Shown: positions 8,325 through 17,956 of the stretch, piece after piece
Layout of the letters: every line of letters starts with the position of its first letter
How positions within the stretch are numbered: position 1 is the stretch's first letter
Assembly (NCBI GenBank): GCA_964473555.1
Contig: CAYYPL010000002.1
Span: forward strand, 62,001 to 126,000
Direction of reading: 5' to 3'
DNA from: UBA11400 sp964473555
GTDB taxonomy: Bacteria > Bacteroidota > Rhodothermia > Balneolales > HLUCCA01
Length of the DNA stretch: 64,000 nt
Position numbers and translations under genes: made by a program
Notes under the pieces: generated by a model
The model's database searches: none
Told to the model about the DNA's origin: nothing
Seen by the model: the letters and a program-made list of their open reading frames with translations, nothing else

Positions 8325-11300
8325 TTATCGACGCATCGCTCTTTCGGTCAGCCTGTCCTGCTCGGCTGCGTGTAACTTAGCTGATCCGGTAGCAGGAGCG
8401 GCCGCAGCAACTCGTCCAATGTAACTTACCTGTTGATTGTCGAGTTTATCGGCAAGCAAGCGTGGCCAGACAAATGTCCATCCACCCATATTACGAGGCT
8501 CTTCCTGGCACCAGACAATATCATCAACATGACTATAGTCTTCGAATAATTGTTTGATATCTCTGTCCGGGAATGGATAGAACTGTTCTAATCGAACAAG
8601 TGCTACATCATTGATTTCATTATCCTGTTGGAACTTGAGTAAGTCATAGTAAACCTTCCCGGAGCACAGTACGATACGTTTGATGGTTTTCTTGTTTTCG
8701 TCGGCCTGATGATCACGGATAATCAGCTGAAATGATCCGTTTGCCAGTTCCTCGGTCCTGGACTGGGCCATCGGATGTCGTAGCAGGCTCTTGGGAGACA
8801 TTACGATCAGCGGACGTTTTACTTCTTGTAATGCCTGTCGGCGTAGTAAATGGAAATATTGTGCTGGAGTCGTACAGTTTACAACCTGCATGTTGTCTTC
8901 AGCACAGAGTTGCAGGTAACGTTCCAGACGGGCTGAAGAATGTTCAGGACCTTGTCCTTCGAAACCGTGTGGAAGAAGCATCACCACTGATGATGTCTGT
9001 CCCCATTTGGCTTCGGATGATGAGACATACTGATCGATAATGATTTGAGCGCCATTACTAAAATCGCCAAATTGCGCTTCCCAGATCACTAGTGATTTTG
9101 GGTTCATGCTGCTGTAACCAAATTCAAAACCGAGTACGGCAAACTCACTCAATAGAGAATTATAGACCATGTATCGCCCTTGATTCTCCTTAAGATTGTT
9201 CAGTGGGATAAATCGTTCCAAGGATTCGGTACCGTGGAGTACGGAGTGACGATGTGAGAAAGTACCTCGTTCTACATCTTGACCGGATAACCGCACATCG
9301 ATGTTCTCGGTGAGTAAGGAGCCGAAAGCCAATGCTTCGGCGAATCCCCATTCGATTTTGGGTTCGTTGTTAGCGACGATTTCGGCGCGCTTGGCTAATA
9401 TGCGAAGTAACTTGGGGTTTGCATCGAATCCTTGAGGCACCGTATTCAATCGAGTAGCCAAATCGACCAGTTTTTCGGTGTGTACACCAGTTTGAACGGG
9501 GAGATGTCTATGTTCCTGAGCGGTATCTCTTCGCTCAATATGTTCTTCCTTGACCTCAAATATGGGAACATTTTTAGCTTCATCGAAGGCTTCTTCCAGA
9601 ATAGCATCAAACTCCTGGAAAATGCTGTCCGCTTCGTTCTCGGTGAGCTCACCTTTTCGGATGAGTTCCGTGCGGTAATATTCGCGTACAGTGCTGTGAT
9701 TATTGATTTCTTTGTACAGGCCCGGTTGCGTAAATGCGGGTTCATCACCTTCGTTATGACCGTGTTTACGGTAACAGATCAGGTCGATGACCACATCTTT
9801 GCCAAATTTCTGTCGATATTCCAAAGCAAGGCGAATAGCATGGGCAGCCGCTTCAGGGTCATCACCGTTTATGTGCAGAATAGGAGCCAGAATGGTCTTG
9901 GCCAGATCTGAAGCATAGTCGGTTGAGCGTCCATCGCTTGGTAGCGTGGTGAATCCGATTTGGTTATTGATGATAATGTGAACGGTTCCACCGGTCTTGT
10001 AGCCTCTTAACTGCGACATGTTCAAGGTTTCGGCAACTACGCCTTGTCCGGCGAATGCGGCATCGCCATGAATGAGTAATGGCATAATGGACTTGATGTC
10101 CTTACCATCTTTCAACTGATCCTGAAGCGCGCGTGCTGCGCCCTCCACAACCGGGTTTACCGATTCCAGATGACTTGGATTCGGAAGTAACTGAAGAGCG
10201 ACTTCTTTTCCTGAGGGTGTACTATGCTTGCCGCTGGTGCCCAGGTGGTATTTCACATCACCGGACCCATGGAAGGTCGATATGTCTATATTTCCCTCAA
10301 ATTCGGCGAAAATCTTGTGATAAGACTTACCTAACGTATTAACAAGTACGTTCAGACGTCCGCGGTGAGCCATACCGAAGAATACTTTTTCTACACCGAG
10401 TTCACCACAGCGATTCAGCATCACATCCAGCATTGGAATCAGAGTGTCTGCACCTTCCAAAGAGAATCGTTTGTGACCGATATACTTTTTGTGTAAAAAC
10501 TCCTCGAAGGCTGAAGCATGGTTTAATTTACGAAGGAGAGAAATCTTGTCTTCTTTGGTGAGATTGGGATTATTCGTGGTCGATTCCATAGACTCACGCA
10601 ACCATTCACGTTCTTCTGTGTTCTGAATGTAGAGGTACTCAACGCCGATTTTTCTGCAATAGGTGTCTCGAAGTAATCGGATAATTTCACTGAGAGGGGC
10701 TTTTTCACGTCCTCCGAGTCCACCGCAATAAAATTCACGGTCGAGATCCCACATACTCAATCCAAAGGTACTGAGTTCCAGATCTTCGTTACGCTTGGGA
10801 CCTTCATGAAGTGGATTAAGATCTGCCAGTGTATGTCCGCGGGAACGATATGCCTGAATCAGCTGCATCACAGCGATGGCTTTTTTGTTAGCCTCCAGAC
10901 TGCTTTGTCCACCGTTCAGGAATCCGGCGTAGTTGTCCGTACCGTATGGAATCGGCTTGTAGGGGATATCCAGGTCTTCGAAGATCTCATCGTAGAAGTC
11001 CTCGTTCCCACTTAACAGATTGTGCACTTTGGCCAGAAATTCTCCGGACTCTGCACCCTGAATGATTCGGTGGTCGTAGGTACAGGTTACGGTCATGACC
11101 TTGCTGATACCCAGGTGGTTGAGTACTTCCTGCGACATAGCCTGAAATTCGGCCGGGTAGTTCATGGCTCCGGTAGCAATGATCGCTCCCTGTCCCTTCA
11201 TGAGTCGTGGCATCGACGATACGGTACCAATCATTCCCGGATTGGTGATACTGATCGTGGTTTTTTCGAAATCAGAAACCTCAATTTTCCCCTTTCTCAC

Positions 11301-11984
11301 CCGATTGATCAACTCGTCGAAGGCATCCAGGAACTCGGAGAAGTTCATGGAGTTGGCACCTTTGATATTTGGCACCATTAATGTTCTGGATCCATCTTTA
11401 CCTGGAACGTCGACAGCTACTCCAAAATTGATTGTGCCTGGGTTCACTTTGAACGATTTTCCATCCTCTTGCTCAAAATAGCAGTTCAAAGAAGGGTATT
11501 TACCCAATGCCTTGATGATTGCCCATGAAATGAGGTGAGTAAAAGTGACTTTACGCCCCGACTTCTGTTCCAAATACCGATTGATTAACGTCCGATCTTC
11601 CCAAAGCATCTTAACCGGGATCACGCGTAAAGAGGTTGCTGTTGGAATCTCCAGTGAGATCTCCATGTTCTCGGCAATCTTGTTGGAGATGCCTTTAAGC
11701 ATCGTTTTCTCGTAGTTGGAAGGAATCTCCGCTTTGGGTTCTGTTTTTTTTAGGGCTGGTGTTGGTTCAGCTGGTTTTGAAGGGGTTTCAGGCTTTTTGG
11801 GCTGAGCCGCTGATTCAACAGGTGTTTCAGTTGGTTCGGCCGGAGCAGAAGGAGATTTTCCCTCCATTTCATCAAAGTACTGACGCCAGTGGTTTGGCAC
11901 AGAGTCTGGCTTTGACTGATACTGACTGTAAAGCTCTTCGACAAGGGCGGTATTCGGACCAAAGATCTCTTCTAGGTTCTTCAA
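8325..11984 (-). CDS. kgd: Multifunctional 2-oxoglutarate dehydrogenase E1 / succinyltransferase-type (Kgd)
   Basis: This single chain of 1219 residues joins an E2-type acyltransferase domain to the thiamine-diphosphate E1 component of 2-oxoglutarate dehydrogenase (TCA cycle), as in mycobacterial Kgd. Residues 1-42 match the E1 N-terminal tail (EELYSQYQSKPDSVPNHWRQ), 45-88 are a Pro/Ala/Glu/Lys linker, 90-325 the acyltransferase with YDHRIIQGAESGEFL (His 305), and about 350-1219 the E1 part with PSHLESVNPVVEG and GDAAFAGQG...NNQIGFTT for TPP binding. No lipoyl domain is present; a separate lipoylated E2 is expected elsewhere. The only conventional start is TTG at 11984; an in-frame stop lies 42 bases further up, with ATT codons between, so the exact start is uncertain. 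Confidence 0.92.
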   Translation of the reverse strand: MKNLEEIFGPNTALVEELYSQYQSKPDSVPNHWRQYFDEMEGKSPSAPAEPTETPVESAAQPKKPETPSKPAEPTPALKKTEPKAEIPSNYEKTMLKGISNKIAENMEISLEIPTATSLRVIPVKMLWEDRTLINRYLEQKSGRKVTFTHLISWAIIKALGKYPSLNCYFEQEDGKSFKVNPGTINFGVAVDVPGKDGSRTLMVPNIKGANSMNFSEFLDAFDELINRVRKGKIEVSDFEKTTISITNPGMIGTVSSMPRLMKGQGAIIATGAMNYPAEFQAMSQEVLNHLGISKVMTVTCTYDHRIIQGAESGEFLAKVHNLLSGNEDFYDEIFEDLDIPYKPIPYGTDNYAGFLNGGQSSLEANKKAIAVMQLIQAYRSRGHTLADLNPLHEGPKRNEDLELSTFGLSMWDLDREFYCGGLGGREKAPLSEIIRLLRDTYCRKIGVEYLYIQNTEEREWLRESMESTTNNPNLTKEDKISLLRKLNHASAFEEFLHKKYIGHKRFSLEGADTLIPMLDVMLNRCGELGVEKVFFGMAHRGRLNVLVNTLGKSYHKIFAEFEGNIDISTFHGSGDVKYHLGTSGKHSTPSGKEVALQLLPNPSHLESVNPVVEGAARALQDQLKDGKDIKSIMPLLIHGDAAFAGQGVVAETLNMSQLRGYKTGGTVHIIINNQIGFTTLPSDGRSTDYASDLAKTILAPILHINGDDPEAAAHAIRLALEYRQKFGKDVVIDLICYRKHGHNEGDEPAFTQPGLYKEINNHSTVREYYRTELIRKGELTENEADSIFQEFDAILEEAFDEAKNVPIFEVKEEHIERRDTAQEHRHLPVQTGVHTEKLVDLATRLNTVPQGFDANPKLLRILAKRAEIVANNEPKIEWGFAEALAFGSLLTENIDVRLSGQDVERGTFSHRHSVLHGTESLERFIPLNNLKENQGRYMVYNSLLSEFAVLGFEFGYSSMNPKSLVIWEAQFGDFSNGAQIIIDQYVSSSEAKWGQTSSVVMLLPHGFEGQGPEHSSARLERYLQLCAEDNMQVVNCTTPAQYFHLLRRQALQEVKRPLIVMSPKSLLRHPMAQSRTEELANGSFQLIIRDHQADENKKTIKRIVLCSGKVYYDLLKFQQDNEINDVALVRLEQFYPFPDRDIKQLFEDYSHVDDIVWCQEEPRNMGGWTFVWPRLLADKLDNQQVSYIGRVAAAAPATGSAKLHAAEQDRLTERAMRR

Positions 11985-12191
11985 GTTGGGGAAGGATTTA
12001 GGGTTAATACTAATTTCTGTTTTGGTTGGTTATGTTGCAGGAAGTCAACGGACTCGGATGTCAAATAATTTCATGGGTTGCAGTGAAAATACAACCGCTA
12101 AAGATAGCTAAATCACATTAAAAAGTCGATGATTTGTAATTGTTTTGAAGAACTAAACCCAACTGCCAACGGGTCTTTTGTCGGGTATTTT

Positions 12192-12224
12192 TTGACAGTT
12201 CCATACGCGCTTATTTGGTATATT
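12192..12224 (+). promoter_or_regulatory. Possible promoter for pepF
   Basis: In the divergent space between kgd and pepF, TTGACA stands at 12192-12197 and TATATT at 12219-12224, but the 21-base spacing is long for sigma-70. TTTG plus TATATTTC would also be near the Bacteroidota form. It ends 60 bases before the pepF start. Tentative. Confidence 0.3.
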
Positions 12225-12283
12225 TCGCATATTGAAACTATGGGTCATTTTTGGGCCCGAAACCCTAGTAATTAAGTGTGAAT

Positions 12284-14095
12284 ATGCAGGTTGAAGAACA
12301 GAAAAAACCGCGGAGTGGTGCTGAGACGGTGTACTGGGATTTATCGGATTTATATCAGGGTGTTGAAGACCCGAAAATTGCCTCCGACATGAGCTATCTT
12401 GAGACAATAATAGATCACTTTGCCAGTGAATACACCGGAAAGGTATCCGAACTGTCTGCCATAGAATTTGTGGGTTTATTGGAAAAGTATGAGCTTATCC
12501 ACGATGGGATCGGAAAACTTGGCAGCTTTGCGTACTTGCAGTGGTCTACGAATACCGCTGATACGACCTATGGTAAACTCCTCCAGAGTGTGACCGAATA
12601 TTCTTCAAGGGTATCTCAAAAATTGATTTTCTTTGATGTTGAGTGGCTTGCAATGGAGGAATCTCATGCACAACGTATCATAAATCATGATCTATTGTCC
12701 CCCTGGAGGCATTATCTTGAGGCTTCTCGTCGATACAAAAAGCATGTGTTGAGCGAAAAAGAAGAGAAGATTCTTACTGCAAAATCGGTAACCGGCTCTC
12801 AGTCGTGGGTGCGTTATTTTGACGAGACTCTCGGTGCTGCCATGTTCGAACTGGATGGTGAACCACTCACTGAACAGGAAGTCCTGAGCAAGATGCACGA
12901 TACGGACCGTGAGCTTCGGATTCGTGCAGCAGCAAGCCTGACCAAAGGATTTCAGGGGTTGAAACGTAGTCTGACATTTGTGTTCAATACGCTTTTGGCA
13001 GATAAACATACCAACGATACTCTACGTGGGTATCCAAAATGGATTTCATCGCGCAACTTGTCCAATCAAATTTCTGATGAGACGGTGGATACGCTGGTAG
13101 AGTCGGTCAAGTCATATTATCCGGTGGTGCAGCGCTATTACGGACTCAAAAAGCGACTATTGGGGCTCCATACGATGTACGAATACGACCGATATGCTCC
13201 GATCATCAAAAATGAAGCTCGTGTGTCATGGCATGAAGCCCGTGAAATGGTCCTTGAATCATTCGGCAATTTCAACGAGGATATGGCCGGAATCGCAAAA
13301 CGATTCTTCGATGAAAACTGGATCGATGCTGCCATACGTCCGGGTAAACGTGGTGGAGCCTATTCTGCCAGTACCGTACCTTCGGTTCACCCCTATGTGT
13401 TTATGAATTACGATGGAAAACTTCGTGATGTGCAGACACTGGCGCATGAACTCGGACACGGAGTACATCAGTATCTGTCGCGTGAACAGGGTGTTTTGCA
13501 ATCCGATACTCCATTAACAACGGCCGAAACGGCTTCTGTTTTCGCTGAGATGCTTGTTTTCAAGAAAATACTGAGTCAACTCGATGATCCCCGTGAGCGT
13601 CTGGCGTTGCTGATGGGCAAAATTGACGACACCATAGCCACCGTATTTCGACAGGTATCCATGAACCGATTTGAAGAGGCTATCCACTCGGCTCGTCGGG
13701 AAGAGGGTGAGCTTTCGGCTGATGATTTTAGTCGGATGTGGCGACAGACACAGAGTGAGCTTTATGGCGAATCAGTCACCTTGACCTCCGATTATGACAT
13801 CTGGTGGTGCTACATACCGCACTTCTTGCATACACCAGGTTATGTGTATGCCTATGCATTCGGTGAGTTGTTAGTTCTGGCGCTATATGACCGCTACGAG
13901 AAAGGACAAGCCGGATTCGTCGATGCCTACATGGAACTCTTGCGTGCGGGTGGATCCGACTGGCCGGAAAAACTGATCAGTAAACTCGGAGTTGATATCA
14001 ATGATCCACAATTCTGGAAAAACGGATTGTCAATTGTTGAAGATCTTGTCAATGAAGCCGAGAAACTGGCTGCTGATCTCGGAGTTGATTCATGA
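12284..14095 (+). CDS. pepF: Oligoendopeptidase F, M3 family
   Basis: M3 oligopeptidases are cytoplasmic zinc enzymes that cut short peptides, here part of a window rich in peptidases. The protein has about 603 residues, normal for PepF. The zinc site is HELGH within TLAHELGHGVHQYL, followed by the conserved ETASVFAEM containing the third ligand Glu, and GAYSAS plus the late YAYAFGELLVLALY segment typical of the family. I chose ATG 12284; a GTG at 12278 in frame is also possible, and neither has a good Shine-Dalgarno. Its stop codon overlaps the start of the next gene in ATGA (14092-14095), indicating translational coupling. Confidence 0.93.
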   Translation: MQVEEQKKPRSGAETVYWDLSDLYQGVEDPKIASDMSYLETIIDHFASEYTGKVSELSAIEFVGLLEKYELIHDGIGKLGSFAYLQWSTNTADTTYGKLLQSVTEYSSRVSQKLIFFDVEWLAMEESHAQRIINHDLLSPWRHYLEASRRYKKHVLSEKEEKILTAKSVTGSQSWVRYFDETLGAAMFELDGEPLTEQEVLSKMHDTDRELRIRAAASLTKGFQGLKRSLTFVFNTLLADKHTNDTLRGYPKWISSRNLSNQISDETVDTLVESVKSYYPVVQRYYGLKKRLLGLHTMYEYDRYAPIIKNEARVSWHEAREMVLESFGNFNEDMAGIAKRFFDENWIDAAIRPGKRGGAYSASTVPSVHPYVFMNYDGKLRDVQTLAHELGHGVHQYLSREQGVLQSDTPLTTAETASVFAEMLVFKKILSQLDDPRERLALLMGKIDDTIATVFRQVSMNRFEEAIHSARREEGELSADDFSRMWRQTQSELYGESVTLTSDYDIWWCYIPHFLHTPGYVYAYAFGELLVLALYDRYEKGQAGFVDAYMELLRAGGSDWPEKLISKLGVDINDPQFWKNGLSIVEDLVNEAEKLAADLGVDS

Positions 14096-15579
14096 TAGAA
14101 CCCCGCAAATATCATGTCGAAAACGATCCGTTTGCGGATAAGCGTGAAGAAAAAGCATTGCGTAATTTCAAGAAGGTACTTCGTGAAATGCTTAGAATGT
14201 TGATGCGTTCTACGAACAGCCTTACGGTTTCCTTGCATTGGGTCAATCTGCAAAGGCAGCAATTCGTGCTTGAAAGTTATCAGACCACGTTGAGCAATAC
14301 GACGTTCCAGGATCGTGTGGATTTCGCAGACAGCTATTTGAATGCGTTTAAAGAAACAAAAGAACCCCAAAAGTTGATTGTCGGGAAAGATGTGGCCACG
14401 GAGGCGTTATCGCATTATTACAAAGAAGTTCCCATCACATTTGTATATGTATTGCCATTTATCAACAACAAAGAGACCGTTGGGCTTACGGTACTTGAGT
14501 CGAATCAGGCTGATCTGAGCGTTGAGGAATCGGATGCCATTGAGGCCTATCAGCATGCACTCGGACACCTGCTGTACACATTCATTGAGTTGAGTGATCT
14601 GGCCAAAGACGAAGCACAGTGGTATCGTTACGAGGAAGTTCTGGAGTCGATCGGGTCACGTGAGGATCCAGCCATGTTGATGGACCATATTCTCGTTCAG
14701 CTTCAAAGTTTCTTGTCGAAGGGCAGTGTTTCGCTGGTTTGCCGCACAGCCGGCGAATGGAAGGTGGTTTTGAACTCGGTATACAGTTTGAATCCACCAC
14801 GCATCGGGACCATCGTTCATGAACAATCATTAACTCATGCTGCACTTCGTACCGGGACTCCACAATTTGCGATTCACTTCAATCACACTCCGCGCAGGGT
14901 TTCACAATCTGAGCCACCGGCTAATGGTGCCACCATAGTGATTCCGTTGCTCATGAGTGACCGAAGACAGGCTGTTTTTGTAATCAACGATGAGAATCCG
15001 CTGGTGTTCAAGGAGTCGGTCAAACACAAAATGACGAATATGGTCAGGGTCCTTGGGCTGAAAATGACAGTGGGTCATCCGATTCAACGCCTTGATCAGG
15101 ATTTATTTAGCAATGAACTGGGCGTGCTCCAATCGAACATGCTGGAACGAATGGTTCACCGCCAGATTCAGCGCAGTGCACTATTCCCGGAAATGTATAC
15201 CTGGGTCTGTATGTTTACCTTTGATGAAGTCAATAGTATTCGTACCCGACACGGTCTGGATATACTCAAGCACCTGCAACGACAGATCGTAAAGCGTGTT
15301 TCTGAAGAACGTGGACAGATCAGTTCGGTTGTTACCTTCCATGCCGATTATATCTATGTTGCTGTGATACAATCTGACCATGATAACGGTCTTGAAATGT
15401 GGAAAAGGCACCTGAATGCGGAACATCCGTACGCTTGCGCAGACGAGTATATTAAATTGAATTTCAGAACGGCCGAAGTGAGTGTAGATCGATCGTACCC
15501 GGATGCAAATGAATTACTTCAACGAGTGAAACGAGCCTTCTCTGAGGAAACGCGTAGGGCGCAGATGCGGGAGGTGTAG
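14092..15579 (+). CDS. GAF-domain-like protein with degenerate GGDEF-like C-terminus
   Basis: The 495-residue protein has no signal peptide or membrane helix. Residues about 30-170 and 180-330 look like two GAF-type sensor domains (alternating strands with VYVLPFINNKETVGLTVLE and ATIVIPLLMSDRRQAVFVIN). The last 150 residues follow the GGDEF-domain layout: CMFTFDEVNSIRTRHGLDIL resembles the region before the catalytic loop, YIYVAVIQ stands where GGDEF should be, and ANELLQRVKRAFSEETRR matches the ending helix. The catalytic motif is absent, so cyclic-di-GMP synthesis is unlikely. It begins in an ATGA overlap with pepF and is followed at 2 bases by deoB. Domain calls are inference from pattern; the function is unknown. 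Confidence 0.75.
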   Translation: MIEPRKYHVENDPFADKREEKALRNFKKVLREMLRMLMRSTNSLTVSLHWVNLQRQQFVLESYQTTLSNTTFQDRVDFADSYLNAFKETKEPQKLIVGKDVATEALSHYYKEVPITFVYVLPFINNKETVGLTVLESNQADLSVEESDAIEAYQHALGHLLYTFIELSDLAKDEAQWYRYEEVLESIGSREDPAMLMDHILVQLQSFLSKGSVSLVCRTAGEWKVVLNSVYSLNPPRIGTIVHEQSLTHAALRTGTPQFAIHFNHTPRRVSQSEPPANGATIVIPLLMSDRRQAVFVINDENPLVFKESVKHKMTNMVRVLGLKMTVGHPIQRLDQDLFSNELGVLQSNMLERMVHRQIQRSALFPEMYTWVCMFTFDEVNSIRTRHGLDILKHLQRQIVKRVSEERGQISSVVTFHADYIYVAVIQSDHDNGLEMWKRHLNAEHPYACADEYIKLNFRTAEVSVDRSYPDANELLQRVKRAFSEETRRAQMREV

Positions 15580-15581
15580 GG

Positions 15582-16754
15582 ATGGAGCGTGGTACGGGTA
15601 CGTTTTATGTGATCGTGGTGGATGGGCTCGGGGTTGGTGCTCAGGAGGATTCTCATCTGTATGGGGATGTGGGCACGAACACGCTGGGACATGTGAGCAC
15701 GGTTTCGAGGTGTGAGTTGCCGAATCTGGGTCGGTTGGGACTCGGGAATATCATTCCCGTGGACACGGTTCCGCCGGTGGCGGAACCGTCGGCGAGCTGG
15801 GGGAAGATGAGGGAGGTGTCGGCCGGGAAGGACAGTACCACGGGGCATTGGGAGCTGGCGGGCGTGTCGCTGGACAAGCCGTTTCCGACCTATGAGCGAG
15901 GATTTCCCGAGGATGTGATTCGGGCTTTTTGTGACGTCGCTGGGGTGGAAGGCGTGTTGGGGAACGGAGCGTTTTCTGGTACGGAGGTCATTCGCCTGTA
16001 CGGAGATGAGCATATCCGCACCGGAAAACCCATCGTGTATACTTCTGCCGATAGTGTGTTTCAGATTGCGTGTCACGAGTCTGTGACCGACATTCAAACC
16101 TTGTATCGTTGGTGTGAACTTGTGCGTGAAAAAGTGATGGTGGGTGACCACGCCGTTGGGCGAGTCATTGCGCGTCCGTTTACCGGTAGATCAGGAAAAT
16201 TTACGCGTTTGTCAGACCAGCGACATGATTTTTCACTGGCAACTCCGTATCCCAATTTGCCCGAATTCCTCCAGAAGAACGATATAAAGACCTATTCGAT
16301 TGGAAAAATCATCGATTTGTTTGCTGAACGTGGCTTCAATCATTTTCGGCGGACCAAAAACAATGCAGAGGGCATTGCACAGTTGCTGAGTTTGATGAAA
16401 GCGGTGGAATCCGGATTTGTGTTCGTGAATCTGATCGATACGGACCAGCTTTTCGGCCACCGAAATGATCCGCAAGGCTATGGGCGGAGTTTGGAGGAGG
16501 TTGACAGGGCGATTCCGGCCATCGTAAAGAACCTTAGGGAAGGTGATGTACTGGTGATAACTGGGGATCACGGGAATGATCCAACGACTCCCGGAACCGA
16601 TCATTCCCGTGAATTTGTGCCACTTTTAGCATACGAATCCGGTAAATCGGGTCGTTATTTAGGGACAAGGGAATCTTTCAGGGATGTTGCGGCCAGCGTT
16701 GCAACCTATTTCGGGTTAAAGCATCCATTCAAGGGGAAAGATTTTTTGAATTAA
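15582..16754 (+). CDS. deoB: Phosphopentomutase
   Basis: DeoB interconverts (deoxy)ribose 1-phosphate and 5-phosphate in nucleoside salvage. It belongs to the alkaline-phosphatase-like metalloenzymes. The 390 residues carry the family motifs: VVDGLGVGAQED at the start (metal-binding Asp), GTNTLGH, GKDSTTGHWE with the phosphorylated Thr, NLIDTDQLFGHRND, and TGDHGNDPTTPGTDHSRE with the second metal cluster near the C-terminus. It starts 2 bases after the preceding GAF gene and ends before a 250-base space ahead of rpoD. The first 380 bases are richer in G+C than their surroundings, which may only reflect local codon choice. Confidence 0.95.
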   Translation: MERGTGTFYVIVVDGLGVGAQEDSHLYGDVGTNTLGHVSTVSRCELPNLGRLGLGNIIPVDTVPPVAEPSASWGKMREVSAGKDSTTGHWELAGVSLDKPFPTYERGFPEDVIRAFCDVAGVEGVLGNGAFSGTEVIRLYGDEHIRTGKPIVYTSADSVFQIACHESVTDIQTLYRWCELVREKVMVGDHAVGRVIARPFTGRSGKFTRLSDQRHDFSLATPYPNLPEFLQKNDIKTYSIGKIIDLFAERGFNHFRRTKNNAEGIAQLLSLMKAVESGFVFVNLIDTDQLFGHRNDPQGYGRSLEEVDRAIPAIVKNLREGDVLVITGDHGNDPTTPGTDHSREFVPLLAYESGKSGRYLGTRESFRDVAASVATYFGLKHPFKGKDFLN

Positions 16755-17004
16755 AATTCTATACGCTGAAGACTATCGACAATATGCTTGTTTCCCATTC
16801 GTTAGTGGCGTCCCGACCGTATCTGCTCGGGTTACACCGGAAAACATTGAGCAAACCCACCTCTATATTTACGTGGAATTTTGCCTTTTTTTCCGTATTT
16901 TCGGCACCGAACGTTCGTGCTATCCCAATAGATTATCCAATTCGTTAAATCTACTGCGGGCATTCCCGGACGCTTAAAACAGAACAGAAAATAGCGACAT
17001 ACAA

Positions 17005-17886
17005 GTGGCAAAAAAGAAAAAAGAAGCGAAAACGCAAACCCCAACGGGAATTTCCACCAGAGAATCTCAATCACTGGACCGTTACCTACAAGAAATTGGC
17101 AAGGTAAGTCTGATTACACCTGATGAAGAGGTCCATCTGGCGCGTGAAATCCAGGCGGGGAATCAAGAGGCCCTTGAAAAACTGACCAAAGCCAACCTCC
17201 GATTTGTTGTATCGGTTGCCAAGCAATATCAGAATCAGGGACTGTCACTTGGTGACTTGATCAATGAAGGAAACCTCGGTCTGATCAAAGCAGCCAAGCG
17301 TTTTGATGAAACCCGTGGATTCAAGTTCATTTCCTATGCGGTATGGTGGATTCGTCAGTCTATTCTCCAGGCCTTGGCCGAGCAAAGCCGTATTGTGCGT
17401 TTGCCGTTGAACCGTGTAGGGGCGCTCAACAAAATTGGCAAAGAACTTTCCAAGCTGGAGCAGGAATACGAACGTATCCCGTCGGCTGCCGAATTGGCCG
17501 AAAGCCTTGAAATGTCGATTACTGAGGTGGCAGATACCCTTCGCATTTCGGGACGACATTTATCTGTAGATGCGCCTTTTGCACAAGGTGAAGACAACCG
17601 CCTCCTCGACGTCCTTGAAAACGAAGAGACTCCGAATCCAGACAATGAGCTGATGGGAGAGTCATTGAAGGTCGAAATCGAGCGAGCCTTGTCGAAGCTT
17701 ACCAAACGCGAAGCAGAAGTGATCAGGCTGTATTTTGGTATCGGACGTGAACACTCCCTGACTCTTGAAGAGATTGGTGAGCGTTTCGACCTCACACGCG
17801 AGCGTGTGCGTCAGATCAAGGAAAAAGCGTTGCGCAAGCTTCGCCACCATAACCGAAGCATGGCTCTTCGGGCATATTTAGGATGA
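17005..17886 (+). CDS. rpoD: Primary RNA polymerase sigma factor (short Bacteroidota-type RpoD)
   Basis: The 293-residue protein holds sigma-70 regions 1.2 (SLDRYLQEIGKVSLITPDEE), 2 (ANLRFVVSVAKQYQ; GDLINEGNLGLIKAAKRFD; FISYAVWWIRQSI for -10 recognition), 3 and 4 (TLEEIGERFDLTRERVRQIK for -35 recognition). Region 1.1 and the long non-conserved insert of proteobacterial RpoD are missing, as in the housekeeping sigma factor of Bacteroidota. The start is GTG at 17005, followed by a Lys-rich stretch. It is transcribed alone: about 250 bases without a gene precede it and a strong terminator follows. It should read promoters such as those at 1788 and 59032. Confidence 0.93.
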   Translation: MAKKKKEAKTQTPTGISTRESQSLDRYLQEIGKVSLITPDEEVHLAREIQAGNQEALEKLTKANLRFVVSVAKQYQNQGLSLGDLINEGNLGLIKAAKRFDETRGFKFISYAVWWIRQSILQALAEQSRIVRLPLNRVGALNKIGKELSKLEQEYERIPSAAELAESLEMSITEVADTLRISGRHLSVDAPFAQGEDNRLLDVLENEETPNPDNELMGESLKVEIERALSKLTKREAEVIRLYFGIGREHSLTLEEIGERFDLTRERVRQIKEKALRKLRHHNRSMALRAYLG

Positions 17887-17897
17887 TTTCAAACTCC

Positions 17898-17926
17898 GCC
17901 CCACCGTAATCCGGTGGGGCTTTTTT
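17898..17926 (+). terminator. Rho-independent terminator after rpoD
   Basis: GCCCCACCG (17898-17906) pairs with CGGTGGGGC (17912-17920) around a 5-base loop, followed by TTTTTT. Confidence 0.9.
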
Positions 17927-17956
17927 ATTTGAGGGGGCTGTGAGTATCTTAGTCGG

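Noticed and set aside
15580..15960. Horizontally acquired deoB because of high G+C at its start
   Set aside because: The rise is local and the rest of deoB and its neighbours look alike; no mobile element borders it.
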